From CBDCUF01 sp965222525 (lineage in GTDB: Bacteria; Pseudomonadota; Alphaproteobacteria; Rickettsiales; UBA8987), in contig OZ244955.1 of assembly GCA_965222525.1 (NCBI GenBank), forward strand, positions 496,001-560,000: a stretch of DNA of 64,000 bases, given 5' to 3'. The stretch's first letter is position 1; every line of letters starts with the position of its first letter. Position numbers and translations under genes: made by a program. The notes beneath the pieces are model-generated. The model was not told the origin of the DNA, did no database searches, and saw nothing but the letters and a program-made list of their open reading frames with translations. Positions 26,408 to 35,625 of this stretch are shown here, one piece after another.

Positions 26408-28764
26408 GATATTTGTCTCACTTTTTCTATACTACCAATAATTTCTTCCTCTTCTTCAATACTGTCATCCGGCTCGTCCAGCAGGGGATCGCAGAATGAC
26501 CTGTCATATTTTTTACTATTCTCTTCCTCATTCGATGAAACGGGACATTGCAATAACATATAGCATACAAATGTCTGTGCTGCCTCTTCCTCAAACAATG
26601 TCCGCACCCCCTTCGGGTTCACCTGCCATGCCTCGCATATCTGCGACTGCATCATGGATTTGCCCTCCTCATCAAACTTCTCCCATGTTGGAATACCTAG
26701 CATAAGACGGTGCAGTGTCAGGGGATATTCACTTGGACCGGTCATAATCGACATCTGTATCGAATCGGCGAAATCAGCCGATGCACCTTCGGCAATACCG
26801 TGCAATGTGGCAAGCTGCATCCAGTTATACGGCTCGGCGGGGCTTTTTACAAGACTGTCAAAAGTATGCTCATATGATTCCATCAGCAAACGGTTCTTTT
26901 TGCTCTCATTGAATTCGCCGACCATGGCCAGGGTGAATTTAGCCAGCCCCAGTTCGGAATTTAACCTGCTGTTATTTATCCAGCGCATGGCGTTCCGCCG
27001 GCTTTCCACCAGCTTCTCAGATTCCTCGGCACCTACCTGCTTGCCCTTATGTATAAGCTGCAAAATTTCATTGCCGGAGAGGGTGTTATATGCGGCCATA
27101 AACCTTGGGAAACCAAGATAGAACAGTAATGCGGACAGTAATATACAGAATGTTACGGTTCCATATGAAGATGGCCTGGTATTTTGGGCAATCATTTGTG
27201 TTTTTGGTTCCGGCTTCACACCTGCATCTTTTTCGCTCATAATCACATCGGGAATGGCCATCGCGGGCGGATTCATAACCGGCATTGCCGTGGGGACAGT
27301 ACCCTTCCTTATGCCCCCCGATTTCTTCTTCTCGGAAGGCCATGATTGCGCACAGCACACCCCCATCAACACCGAATAGGTAAAGGCCACTGCCGGAATC
27401 TCTATGCTGAAATCGAACAGCGCATGTACGCCCACCAATGCACTCATTGCCACACCCAGGGCCGGATAAATCCCGTTACGTTTGCGCTGCTTTACTCCAC
27501 GTATGCACAGCATAATCATAAAAAATACCGGCATAACAATAAGTATGGCAGCAGGAATACCAAGCTCTACCGCCGCCTCCAGATATGTATTATGTGCACG
27601 GTCCACCCTTGAGGATATTTTTACACGCTCGGGCGGAAGACTGTAAAAACGGTAGGTATTCTCGAAATTCCCCAGACCAGTACCAAGCAGCGGGTTATCC
27701 TTTATAATATTGAGTGTATTGCTGTAAATCTTCACCCGATTCTCGGCATCACCGTCCAGCTTTGCGAATCGGTCGAACGTATCATCACCGCCAGATATAA
27801 ACATCGCTGCCATCAACAGCATGAATATGGTTACCACGGTCATAATCCATTTACGCCTTGCCTGCATTTGCCTTGTCGAGCTGATTGTAAGGAACAGGAC
27901 TATCAGGCCGACTGCAAAGCTGGCTATCCCCGCCCGTGAATGGGTAAGTATCAGGGCGGCCATTATAGTTACGGTGACAAGTAAATAACGATAGCTGTAT
28001 GATGCAAAATTGGTCAGCAGTGCCTCTTTTAACTGACGGGCTGAAAGACGGCGGGAATCGGGGAAGATACTGTCAAACAATAATATTATACTGGCAAGCG
28101 CCCCGATTCCGGCATAGGTGGCGTAGGAATTACGGTTGACGAAACTGCTGGTAAGCGAATCCAGATAAGCCCATTTAGGATACCACAGTATCTTTTTTGC
28201 CCCCGAGACATCTACCATAATACCGTACAGTGCATATGCCAGTCCGGCAAAAACCACTGCCTTCAGGATAATTCTCGCCCGATGCCCCGAACGGCCAAAT
28301 TGCAATGCCAGCCAGAAAACGGACGCATAGCATAAAAGCCGCATAATCACCGTAATGCTGTTATCCGTATTGAGCGTGATTCTGGACGGAACCGTTTCAT
28401 CTGCGAACTCCGACATTGCACCCCATATCGGATGCGTCCAGTCCTGCGGAACAGACAGTGTTATCTGCGCCACAGCCCATATTATGACAAAACTGAAAGG
28501 CAGAGTAATATACCATATACGCCTGAGCGGAATATGCAGGGCAAATCTGTTGAGCGCATTATCGACACTCCATACCAGCAGCAATATGGCTGTAACCGTA
28601 GCCATAAGCGCCTCACTCCACGGACGGTTACTGCCGAAAGGCAGCGGTGCCAGTATCAGCAGCAACAGCAAGCCATAAAAAGCTATCTCCTTCCATCTTC
28701 TTGCCTGTTTTCCCCTTACTTTATCCATTGCCTTAATTTTATTGCCGAGTGACCAATTTATCAC
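26404..28764 (-). CDS. O-antigen ligase/Wzy-family polytopic membrane protein
   Basis: A 786-residue inner-membrane protein with some 11-12 helices in the first 480 residues. The Wzy_C domain shows a GTGLGNFENTY segment and RAHNTYLEAAVELG, whose His is a hallmark of WaaL and Wzy enzymes. The hydrophobic part is followed by a long tail of about 270 residues with one more helix, then a soluble region ending in a poly-Glu stretch. Such enzymes join or polymerise glycans on the periplasmic face; which of the two is not decidable here. The listed start is a GTG; an ATG 12 codons downstream (28728) is equally plausible. It forms an overlapping pair with the VanZ-like gene and is divergent from the secreted peptide and Wzc-type kinase genes. 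Confidence 0.9.
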   Translation of the reverse strand: MINWSLGNKIKAMDKVRGKQARRWKEIAFYGLLLLLILAPLPFGSNRPWSEALMATVTAILLLVWSVDNALNRFALHIPLRRIWYITLPFSFVIIWAVAQITLSVPQDWTHPIWGAMSEFADETVPSRITLNTDNSITVIMRLLCYASVFWLALQFGRSGHRARIILKAVVFAGLAYALYGIMVDVSGAKKILWYPKWAYLDSLTSSFVNRNSYATYAGIGALASIILLFDSIFPDSRRLSARQLKEALLTNFASYSYRYLLVTVTIMAALILTHSRAGIASFAVGLIVLFLTISSTRQMQARRKWIMTVVTIFMLLMAAMFISGGDDTFDRFAKLDGDAENRVKIYSNTLNIIKDNPLLGTGLGNFENTYRFYSLPPERVKISSRVDRAHNTYLEAAVELGIPAAILIVMPVFFMIMLCIRGVKQRKRNGIYPALGVAMSALVGVHALFDFSIEIPAVAFTYSVLMGVCCAQSWPSEKKKSGGIRKGTVPTAMPVMNPPAMAIPDVIMSEKDAGVKPEPKTQMIAQNTRPSSYGTVTFCILLSALLFYLGFPRFMAAYNTLSGNEILQLIHKGKQVGAEESEKLVESRRNAMRWINNSRLNSELGLAKFTLAMVGEFNESKKNRLLMESYEHTFDSLVKSPAEPYNWMQLATLHGIAEGASADFADSIQMSIMTGPSEYPLTLHRLMLGIPTWEKFDEEGKSMMQSQICEAWQVNPKGVRTLFEEEAAQTFVCYMLLQCPVSSNEEENSKKYDRSFCDPLLDEPDDSIEEEEEIIGSIEKVRQIS

Positions 28765-28969
28765 ACCAGCCTAACCCTATATATTACAAAGTGAAATGGC
28801 CTTTATAACAGGTTGTTTTCCCTAATACATCATAAAATTTCAGGAAATCAGGAAAAATTGCCATTGCAAAGGTAAAAATACTATGCTAGGAGTTCCAGTG
28901 TATTTATTATCTGTTAACCTCTGCATTGAATTCCTGTTTGGTGTGGTTTAATTTTTTAGGGTATTTGTT

Positions 28970-29224
28970 ATGAAGAGATTATTTTGTATGTTCTTTGTTT
29001 TCGTTCTGGTGACAGGCTTCAGCCTTGCTCCGGTTAGTGTCTCTGCTGGTGACAAGGAAGTTGAGAAAGAAAGTTTCGAGATTGCTTTCCATGGCGGGAA
29101 CTCACAAGGTCGTGGACAGGGAATCCCTCCCAGGATAAGGCAAAAGTTGCATGATCTTTTTGAAAAGCTCATTGCAAGAGGACATTTTCCTCATCCAAAT
29201 CCGTTTCCTGTCAGCCCAAGCTAG
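28970..29224 (+). CDS. Small secreted protein, function unknown
   Basis: An 84-residue product with a strong signal peptide (about 1-26, ending VSVSA-G). The mature part of about 58 residues has no cysteines. It contains a Gly-rich stretch (FHGGNSQGRGQGIPPR), one amphipathic helix and a Pro-rich tail ending HPNPFPVSPS. AGGG lies eight bases before the ATG. A terminator follows 35 bases after the stop, so it is probably a separate transcript from wzc or is attenuated before it. It lies in a polysaccharide locus and may act in the envelope. I know no homologue, and its function is open. Confidence 0.7.
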   Translation: MKRLFCMFFVFVLVTGFSLAPVSVSAGDKEVEKESFEIAFHGGNSQGRGQGIPPRIRQKLHDLFEKLIARGHFPHPNPFPVSPS

Positions 29225-29259
29225 GAGTAGTTCTGGCTAAAAGCTAGTTAGTATTTGCG

Positions 29260-29312
29260 GGCGGTATTCTGCAACTATATTTGTGGATATAGTGGGGTAC
29301 CGCCTGTTTTTT
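29260..29312 (+). terminator. Terminator or attenuator between secreted peptide gene and wzc
   Basis: An outer 7-bp stem GGCGGTA/TACCGCC encloses a second 7-bp stem ACTATAT/ATATAGT. It is followed after two bases by six T. It ends 72 bases before the wzc start codon and could terminate the upstream transcript or attenuate wzc. Confidence 0.65.
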
Positions 29313-29383
29313 GTCTGTAAGCTCCATTACTGACAATACCTCTTCCTTTATAGTGTTCCGTAGAAAATCAGGGAATCAGGCAG

Positions 29384-31681
29384 ATGATACGTATAAACAG
29401 CAAACACGCTGAAACTGGTACCGTGGCGGATTCCGTTTCTCCTATAAGCCCTGCAAATGACGACAAAAAAACTGCGGCGTTTTTAAGCGGCACCCATCCC
29501 CATCCTTCAGGTACTTCCGGCCTTTCGGACCTGCGCTCGATCATTTCCGTTCTCAAAAGGAAAAAAGGCGTTATTTTCGGTATAACCATGCTGGCTGCTA
29601 TGCTGGCCGCGATTTTCCTTTATATGCAAACCCCGCGCTATACCGCCGAGTCCCTGCTGCAGTTTAATATGAGAAAACAGCAGGTTGTTGATATAAAATC
29701 AGTTATGATGGGACTTTCCGGCGATGAATCGGCGATTAACAGCGAACTTGACATAATGAAGTCTTCCTATCTGGTCGGAAGAGTCTACGACCGACTTGAC
29801 CTATCCCGCAACCAGGAATTTCGCAAAGAATTTATCGATAAGGCTGACAGTTTTGCGCTAATCGGCTGGATTACCGGCTTCCTTGCCACTGAAAATGAAC
29901 AGGTAGCGGAATCACAGGCCGCACCCGAAGCAATCAGGGAAAAGGAACGCAATGCAGGAATAAACGGGATTGTCAAGCGGCTGGCGGTAATCAGGGTTCC
30001 GCGCTCATATACGGTCAAGGTGCAGTTTACTTCCGAATCACCGGATCTGGCCGCGCTGATAGCCAATACGCTGGCCGATGAATATCTGGTAAATGAGTTG
30101 GAGCTTAAATTTGCCGCTACCAAGCGTGCTAATAACTGGCTCAAGGAGCGGGTTATGGAAATGCAGAAGAAGGTGCATGAGTCGGAAAATGCCGTGCAGC
30201 TTTTCAAGGAAAAACATGATCTGATAAAACTCAGCGGTGAGACGGTCGGCGACAAGCAGCTTTCCGAGCTAAACAGCCAGCTTATCCTTGCCCGTACCGA
30301 ACTGGCACAGGCCGAAGCCCGTTTGGCACAGTCAAAGGAGCTGGCCGCATCAAAGAATGGTGTGGAATCGGCGCTGGAGGTGATGAGTTCCCCACTTATA
30401 CAAAAATTACGCGAGCAGGAAGCGGGCATATTGCGGGAGAAATCCGAGCTGGAGAGCCGTTACGGCAAGCGCCACCCGCTGATAATCAAGATTCGCGCAC
30501 AGCTTAAGGATTTGCGCAAAAAAATCGACAGCGAGATTCAGAAGATTATCCAGGGACTTGAATATGAGGTGGAAATCGCCCGTACCAAGGTTACTACACT
30601 GGCCAGTAACCTCGATGACCTGCAACGCAGCAAGGATGTGACCAACCGTGCAGAAGTCCAGCTTTCCGAGCTGGTGCGCCAGATGGAAACCGACCTTGCA
30701 CTCTATGAATCCTTTCTATCGCGCTTCAAGGAGACCTCACACCAGACCCTTGAGCAGAATGATGCAACTATAATTAACCAGGCGGCAGTGCCGAGCAAGC
30801 CGTCATGGCCGCGCAAGAAGATTATACTGGTAATCGCCGCTATACTGGGGCTGGCGCTGGGAATAGCGCTCAGCTTCCTGATAGAGATGCTGGATAACGG
30901 TTTCCGCAGCTCCGAGCAGATTGAGGATATGCTTCATGCTCCTGCCATCGGTATGGTACCGGAACTGTCCGGCAAGGCTGACATTGCTGATTATGTTACC
31001 AAAAATCCGACCTCCGCTTTTGCAGAATCATTACGTTCGGTGATGACAGCGGTGCATTTCTCAAACCCTGACAACCCGCCCAAATCAATTATGGTTACTT
31101 CCTCTGTTCCAGGTGAAGGTAAATCCACCATATCGGTGTCACTGGCAAGGGTTACCGCAATGTCCGGCTCGAAGGTGCTGCTGGTGGATTGCGATATGCG
31201 CAGGCCGACGGTCGACAAGGCGTTTGACAGGATTGCCAGCAAGGGTATAGGCGAGCTTCTGGCCGGCACTGCTGATGTCAAGGAAGTTATAATGAAGGAT
31301 GATAAGACCGGCCTGCATTATATCAGGGCCTTTCCTAATACTCCGCACTCCAGGGAATTACTCAGCTCGAGGAAGATGCACGACTTTATGAAGAAGGTCA
31401 CCAATGTTTATGATATGGTTATCCTAGACTCACCACCAGTTATGGCACTTTCCGATGCGCTTATGCTGTCCGAAATGGTTGATACTGCGATATTGCTGGT
31501 GCAATGGGAGAAAACTGCCCGTTCGCTGACTGCTAACGCGCTGAAGCAACTTGTCTCAACCGGGGTGCCAATTTCCGGAGTGGTGTTAAGCCGTGTCGAC
31601 ATACCGAAACACGAAAAATACGGCTATAGCGACAGCGGCAGCTATTATGGAAAATACAAGGATTATTACACCAGCGATTAG
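29384..31681 (+). CDS. Wzc-type polysaccharide co-polymerase and tyrosine autokinase
   Basis: A 765-residue inner-membrane BY-kinase controlling chain length and export of capsule or exopolysaccharide. It has a cytoplasmic N-terminus (1-60), a first helix at about 62-80, a Wzz domain with long periplasmic coiled coils to about 480 and a second helix at about 485-505. The kinase domain has Walker A in the segment SVPGEGKST (about 575-583), Walker A' VLLVDCDMRRP (about 599-609) and Walker B VILDSPP (about 680-686). The C-terminus carries a cluster of seven tyrosines in the last 20 residues, the expected autophosphorylation sites. No cognate phosphatase (Wzb) or outer-membrane channel (Wza) lies in the window. 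Its stop codon is the first base of a family A palindrome. Confidence 0.95.
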   Translation: MIRINSKHAETGTVADSVSPISPANDDKKTAAFLSGTHPHPSGTSGLSDLRSIISVLKRKKGVIFGITMLAAMLAAIFLYMQTPRYTAESLLQFNMRKQQVVDIKSVMMGLSGDESAINSELDIMKSSYLVGRVYDRLDLSRNQEFRKEFIDKADSFALIGWITGFLATENEQVAESQAAPEAIREKERNAGINGIVKRLAVIRVPRSYTVKVQFTSESPDLAALIANTLADEYLVNELELKFAATKRANNWLKERVMEMQKKVHESENAVQLFKEKHDLIKLSGETVGDKQLSELNSQLILARTELAQAEARLAQSKELAASKNGVESALEVMSSPLIQKLREQEAGILREKSELESRYGKRHPLIIKIRAQLKDLRKKIDSEIQKIIQGLEYEVEIARTKVTTLASNLDDLQRSKDVTNRAEVQLSELVRQMETDLALYESFLSRFKETSHQTLEQNDATIINQAAVPSKPSWPRKKIILVIAAILGLALGIALSFLIEMLDNGFRSSEQIEDMLHAPAIGMVPELSGKADIADYVTKNPTSAFAESLRSVMTAVHFSNPDNPPKSIMVTSSVPGEGKSTISVSLARVTAMSGSKVLLVDCDMRRPTVDKAFDRIASKGIGELLAGTADVKEVIMKDDKTGLHYIRAFPNTPHSRELLSSRKMHDFMKKVTNVYDMVILDSPPVMALSDALMLSEMVDTAILLVQWEKTARSLTANALKQLVSTGVPISGVVLSRVDIPKHEKYGYSDSGSYYGKYKDYYTSD

Positions 31682-31821
31682 AGGATTCTTAAAATTCGCT
31701 AGCATGGCCTGAAAATAACCGTTTCCTGCGCTTCCGTTGCTCGCGTACCCAAAAGTACGCTGCGCTACGGTTCTCGGAAACAGTTATTTTCGTCACATGC
31801 TAGCGAATTTTAAGAATCCTC
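31681..31821. repeat. Family A palindromic element, copy 2
   Basis: A 141-bp near-palindrome beginning GAGGATTCTTAAAATTCG and ending CGAATTTTAAGAATCCTC. The terminal 25 bases of the arms pair almost perfectly. The apex CGTAC-N6-GTACG is at 31744-31759. It starts on the last base of the wzc stop codon and may act as that gene's terminator hairpin. Its orientation is opposite to copy 1 at 3263-3406. Confidence 0.92.
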
Positions 31822-31870
31822 CCAGACAATGAAAGTAAATACTTGTGTTCTGCTTTCCTGCTATTTTACG

Positions 31871-31898
31871 ACTGATAACTGAGCACTGATAACTGACA
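31871..31898. repeat. Heptamer tandem repeat, CTGATAA type
   Basis: Four units of the heptamer ACTGATA/ACTGAGC/ACTGACA follow one another with an exact 7-bp period. The array ends two bases before the stop codon of the XRE gene. The unit is the reverse complement of the array at 54172-54206. Confidence 0.75.
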
Positions 31899-31900
31899 AC

Positions 31901-32293
31901 CTACTCCACAGGTGCCATGGCTTTTATCAGGCTCAAAACCTTACGGCGAATATCCGGGTCGGTGATTTTATAATAGGAGCGTATCAGGGCCATGGTTTCC
32001 TTGTCATCCAGCTTTTCCGTTTCAAATGAAGCTGACTCTTCGGCGAATCCCCGTCCTGCTTTAGCTTCACTGGCAGGGTTGAACTCCTCGAAAAAATAGC
32101 TTACCGGTACACCAAGTATTTTGGAAAAATCATACAGCCGGCTGGAGCCGATACGGTTAATCCCGCGTTCATATTTCTGCACCTGCTGGAAAGTTACGCC
32201 TATTTCCTTGCCCAGATGATCCTGGCTCATACCAAGCATACTGCGTCTTAAACGCAAGCGTTTTCCTACATGTATATCTACGGGATGCGACAT
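31901..32293 (-). CDS. XRE-family transcriptional regulator
   Basis: A 130-residue DNA-binding protein with a lambda-repressor-type helix-turn-helix at about 9-64 (VGKRLRLRRSMLGMSQDHLGKEIGVT region, then QKYERGINRIGSSRL). A C-terminal helical tail ends in DIRRKVLSLIKAM. This architecture is common to alphaproteobacterial regulators of the PhrR/PraR type, which are often encoded near lnt and metK. Here lnt is the immediate upstream neighbour on the same strand, but metK is absent. Its target is not shown by the sequence. It converges on wzc, from which it is separated by a palindrome and a heptamer array. Confidence 0.9.
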   Translation of the reverse strand: MSHPVDIHVGKRLRLRRSMLGMSQDHLGKEIGVTFQQVQKYERGINRIGSSRLYDFSKILGVPVSYFFEEFNPASEAKAGRGFAEESASFETEKLDDKETMALIRSYYKITDPDIRRKVLSLIKAMAPVE

Positions 32294-32426
32294 ATCCTAA
32301 TGATAAGGTAAAGTTAACAAGCGATATAACTAACAAATAAAGAATAATATGGTGTTTGCAAGTTTTATCTAAATAAAACCGGTGTATACGTACTAAAAGT
32401 AAGTATTTGCCATCCAATTCTCTACT

Positions 32427-34151
32427 TTAAGTAGCAGCAGGTAGTTTTGCTCTTCTACTCCGAAATGAAATTACCAGTAATAATGCGATTAGTGAAATCG
32501 GGGCAACTTCGCCATGCCGGGCATAAAGATTGCGGTTGCGTAAATTTCTATCTGCCGGCAAGGGAAGTGTAATATCAATAATTCCGACTTCATTGAGGTC
32601 TAGACTATCTATCACCCGTCCATATGAATCAATTGCAGCGGAAATACCGTTATTTGCCGCCCTGACCAGCGGTAGCCTTTCCTCTACCGCACGCATACGG
32701 GTCATATGGAAATGCTGGTGCGGCCCTGTGCTGTCGCCGAACCAGGCGTCATTAGTGGTGTTAACCAGCCATTTCGGCTTAGCATTGCGCCTGCGGATTA
32801 TTTCGGCAGCATCATGAAATTCCCCTATAGTTACTTTATGCCCGTCATCGGCAGCCTGCTTATTTCCCTCAACAGGCTCATCCATGTCAATCACCATAAT
32901 ATCTCTCTTGTTATTTCGTCGTCTTTCCACCACATAGGCTGAAAATATCGCCTCATAACATATCATCGGGCTGAATGCCGGAAGTCCGCCGCCAGCCGTA
33001 TAAACGGTTTGCGCACCGCTACCTTTTGAAAAATCCATCATTTCGGTTGCGACCCCACGTGCGATAAAATTCGCCAGAAACCGCAGTGGAATATATTCCC
33101 CGAACGGTACAAGGTGGTGCTTGTCATAAGTTGCGGCTATATCTCCCGCCGAATTAACAACCTGAACCGAATTCCATATCTTTATCTGCTCATCTTCCCC
33201 TATTGCCCTCCGCATCGTGCCGGCAATTATATAGCTGCCGTCAGGGATAGAATCCGCCATAATCTGCCGTGCCTGCGCATCCTCATCCAGAATGGAAACT
33301 ACCGCTTCCGGCCATACCACCACATCAGGAGCAAACCCTTCAACCTCACTTTTCTGCTTGGTAAGCTCAATATGCTTCAGGAAATTCTGTGCCTGCTCAT
33401 CAGGGTTCATCTTCATCGTCTGTGGAATGCTGGGTTGTATTATCCTGACATTGAGCTTGTCAAATTCCCGCTTCTGTCCCACCAGGATCACCGAGTTACC
33501 AAATGCAAATATCAATGCAAGTATGGAGAAGGTAAACGTTATCGGCTTCCAGTCCCTGGTATAAATAACCCGCTGCTCCGGTGTGATTTTGACTAACACT
33601 GCCGGCAGGGTTGCGGAAAATACCGCAAGCAGGCTCAGCCCATATACTCCGATAGCCGCTGCAGGCTGCATCATCGCTTCTGACACAGTCCAGATATAGC
33701 CCATCAGGTTCCACGGAAAGCCGGTAAATAAATGCGCACGCAACAGTTCGGTAATTACCCAGAAACAGGTGAAACCCATAATCCTGCGCCACCTTGTTAT
33801 ATTGCGTGGTATCAGGTGGGCGGCCAGCGCCACCAGTCCGGTGTATATCGCCAGCCCCGCCGGTATTATCGATATGGCAAAGGGTACCAGCCAGGCAAAC
33901 ATCTCGGCATCAACCAGCAGGGAATTGGCTATCCAGTACAGCCCGCTAACGAAATGTCCGAACCCGAAACACCAGCCTGTTGTGAACGCCTCCCGTTTAC
34001 GTGTACAGGTTTCCAGTATCAGGAAAAAGCCGGCAAACCCTGTTATAGCAGCGGGAAATATGAAGAAAGGCGGGAAGGCAAGCGTCACCATCGCTCCCAG
34101 CAAAATAGCTACCAACCCTCTACGCCATCCTTTCATGATCAGTAATTTCAT
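32427..34151 (-). CDS. lnt: Apolipoprotein N-acyltransferase
   Basis: An inner-membrane enzyme that adds the third acyl chain to the N-terminal cysteine of lipoproteins. It has about six to seven N-terminal membrane helices (first about 8-30) and a periplasmic nitrilase-type domain. The catalytic triad is visible: Glu in VVWPEAVVS, Lys in TYDKHHLVPFGE and Cys in SPMICYEAIFS. A final C-terminal helix follows. The 574-residue length is slightly longer than the usual 510-540. The nitrilase domain carries an insertion of about 40 residues after the Cys (ERRRNNKRDIMVIDMDEPVE area). I use the ATG at 34151; the longer TTG start is unlikely. The clear presence of lipoproteins (lptE, DUF3576) fits this activity. 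Confidence 0.94.
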   Translation of the reverse strand: MKLLIMKGWRRGLVAILLGAMVTLAFPPFFIFPAAITGFAGFFLILETCTRKREAFTTGWCFGFGHFVSGLYWIANSLLVDAEMFAWLVPFAISIIPAGLAIYTGLVALAAHLIPRNITRWRRIMGFTCFWVITELLRAHLFTGFPWNLMGYIWTVSEAMMQPAAAIGVYGLSLLAVFSATLPAVLVKITPEQRVIYTRDWKPITFTFSILALIFAFGNSVILVGQKREFDKLNVRIIQPSIPQTMKMNPDEQAQNFLKHIELTKQKSEVEGFAPDVVVWPEAVVSILDEDAQARQIMADSIPDGSYIIAGTMRRAIGEDEQIKIWNSVQVVNSAGDIAATYDKHHLVPFGEYIPLRFLANFIARGVATEMMDFSKGSGAQTVYTAGGGLPAFSPMICYEAIFSAYVVERRRNNKRDIMVIDMDEPVEGNKQAADDGHKVTIGEFHDAAEIIRRRNAKPKWLVNTTNDAWFGDSTGPHQHFHMTRMRAVEERLPLVRAANNGISAAIDSYGRVIDSLDLNEVGIIDITLPLPADRNLRNRNLYARHGEVAPISLIALLLVISFRSRRAKLPAAT

Positions 34152-34233
34152 ATGGTTATTATAGACCAACCGGTTTTGTTTAAAAGGATTTTAGGCCATG
34201 ATAGTAGTAAATGTCCACATGGCCTGGTCTTGG

Positions 34234-34256
34234 CCACTTTTCACGGAGAAAAGTGG
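34234..34256. repeat. Short hairpin upstream of a small exported-protein gene
   Basis: A 9-bp perfect stem CCACTTTTC/GAAAAGTGG with a 5-base loop lies between lnt and the next gene. It is not followed by a T-run, so a regulatory or repeat role is as likely as termination. Confidence 0.4.
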
Positions 34257-34413
34257 TGTCACAACGACACACTAACTTCCATACCTCTAAAATTAATGAT
34301 ATATTGAAAATAATGCTTGCATTAGGGAAAAATATACGTATAAGTGCGGGCATCATCTGTAAACCCATTGTTATCAGGTGCTTTTTCCAACTACAAACTA
34401 TGGAGGTTTGTTT

Positions 34414-34698
34414 ATGATTTTTATCAAGTTAAAGCGTTATATTGCTATAACACTTTTGTTATTTTGCATATATGGTGGCGTCTCCGGTGCATCTGCACAG
34501 GAATATTACCAGCTTTCGCAGTATGATGCGGATTTTGTGGCATGCTCACAAATAGCGGACAGGCAGTATTCCGGCCATGCAGAACCACGTCAGTTTCAGG
34601 AAGTACAGGGAACCGACCAGCAATGGATGGATTTCTTCAATGGCTGTATGGCCTCCCGCGGCTATAATGGCCTAAACAACGATACCTGGCAGAATTGA
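34414..34698 (+). CDS. Small exported protein, function unknown
   Basis: A 94-residue product with a signal peptide at about 1-29 (ending GASAQ). The mature region contains QYDADFVACSQIADRQYSG and DFFNGCMASRGYNG. It has two cysteines and several aromatic residues, a pattern seen in short alphaproteobacterial periplasmic proteins of unknown role. TGGAGG lies seven bases before this ATG, so the frame start 12 codons upstream is rejected. It is a single plus-strand gene between two minus-strand genes, with no operon partner. Confidence 0.8.
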   Translation: MIFIKLKRYIAITLLLFCIYGGVSGASAQEYYQLSQYDADFVACSQIADRQYSGHAEPRQFQEVQGTDQQWMDFFNGCMASRGYNGLNNDTWQN

Positions 34699-34759
34699 AA
34701 AGCTGCCGGAAGAGACAGAATATGATATACTGGATTTTATCCTTAATATCAGGCCGAAG

Positions 34760-35623
34760 TCAGGCGAGTGTCTCTTTAAGCAATTTCCTTGCCGTTTGCG
34801 CATCTGCTACTTTGCGTGACAGCTTAATATCCTGTAATTTATGACAGAATTGCCCGATCAGGGCAGCGTTATCAGCAGCAACCTCCCCGTTTTCCATTAA
34901 ATGGTTATTCTCAAAGCCAATCCGCGGATGCCCACCGCAAGCCACCGCCTTTTCCATACAGGCATTTTCATTACCACCGAATGCGCATACCGCCCAATGA
35001 GTTTCAGCCAGATTTAAATCCTTACCAAAACATTCCAGGAATTTATCCAGATCATCAGGTTGTGACCATGCCGTTTTATCACCGGCCGCGGCATGTTTTT
35101 TCCCCAGAACAAACAACACAAAAACTTTCTTACCCGGAATTACTCCCTGCTTGCGCAAATCTGCAAAATATTTCACCTCCTCGGGGCTGTATAAAATATA
35201 TTGCGGCATCGTACCTTGTGCCAGTACATCCTGCAGAAAATCTTTTGCCGCAGATTCATATGAAGGCTGCGGGATAATCTCCCTGATCGCCAGGGAAACC
35301 GCTTCCGGCTTTAATTCCCGTACCATGGCCATTTGCTGCTCGGGATTGTATATGCCCACCGCCTCGGATGTGCACTGTATGATAATATCATCGCCAAGCT
35401 GTTGTTTTACCTCGGCAATTGCCTCACGATATATGCCAACATCAAGGCTATGCTGATAGTCCTTGTTCTTATCACGAATATGCAGATGTATCATCGCAGC
35501 CCCCGCCTTATGACAGGCAACCGCCTCATCCGCAATTTCCCCTGTATCAAGCGGAATCGCCGGATGATCCGCCTTCATCTTCCTCGCCCCGTTCGGCGCT
35601 ACTGTAATAATTATCGGGTCCAT
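34760..35623 (-). CDS. BKACE-family beta-keto acid cleavage enzyme (DUF849)
   Basis: A 287-residue TIM-barrel zinc enzyme of the family typified by 3-keto-5-aminohexanoate cleavage enzyme (Kce). These condense a beta-keto acid with acetyl-CoA to give acetoacetate and a new CoA ester. The zinc-binding HLHIRD lies near 47-52 and CGGHPRIGFENN near 231-242, with TVAPNGARK at the N-terminus. The natural substrate varies widely across the family and cannot be read from the sequence. Neighbouring lysine-fermentation or carnitine genes are missing, so no pathway can be assigned. It ends close to, and is on the same strand as, the membrane protein that follows upstream. Confidence 0.85.
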   Translation of the reverse strand: MDPIIITVAPNGARKMKADHPAIPLDTGEIADEAVACHKAGAAMIHLHIRDKNKDYQHSLDVGIYREAIAEVKQQLGDDIIIQCTSEAVGIYNPEQQMAMVRELKPEAVSLAIREIIPQPSYESAAKDFLQDVLAQGTMPQYILYSPEEVKYFADLRKQGVIPGKKVFVLFVLGKKHAAAGDKTAWSQPDDLDKFLECFGKDLNLAETHWAVCAFGGNENACMEKAVACGGHPRIGFENNHLMENGEVAADNAALIGQFCHKLQDIKLSRKVADAQTARKLLKETLA

Positions 35624-35625
35624 AT

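Noticed and set aside
31681..31821. CRISPR-like or IS interpretation of the palindromes
   Set aside because: Copies are widely spaced and have no spacer pattern. They contain no transposase frame and no obvious flanking target duplication.
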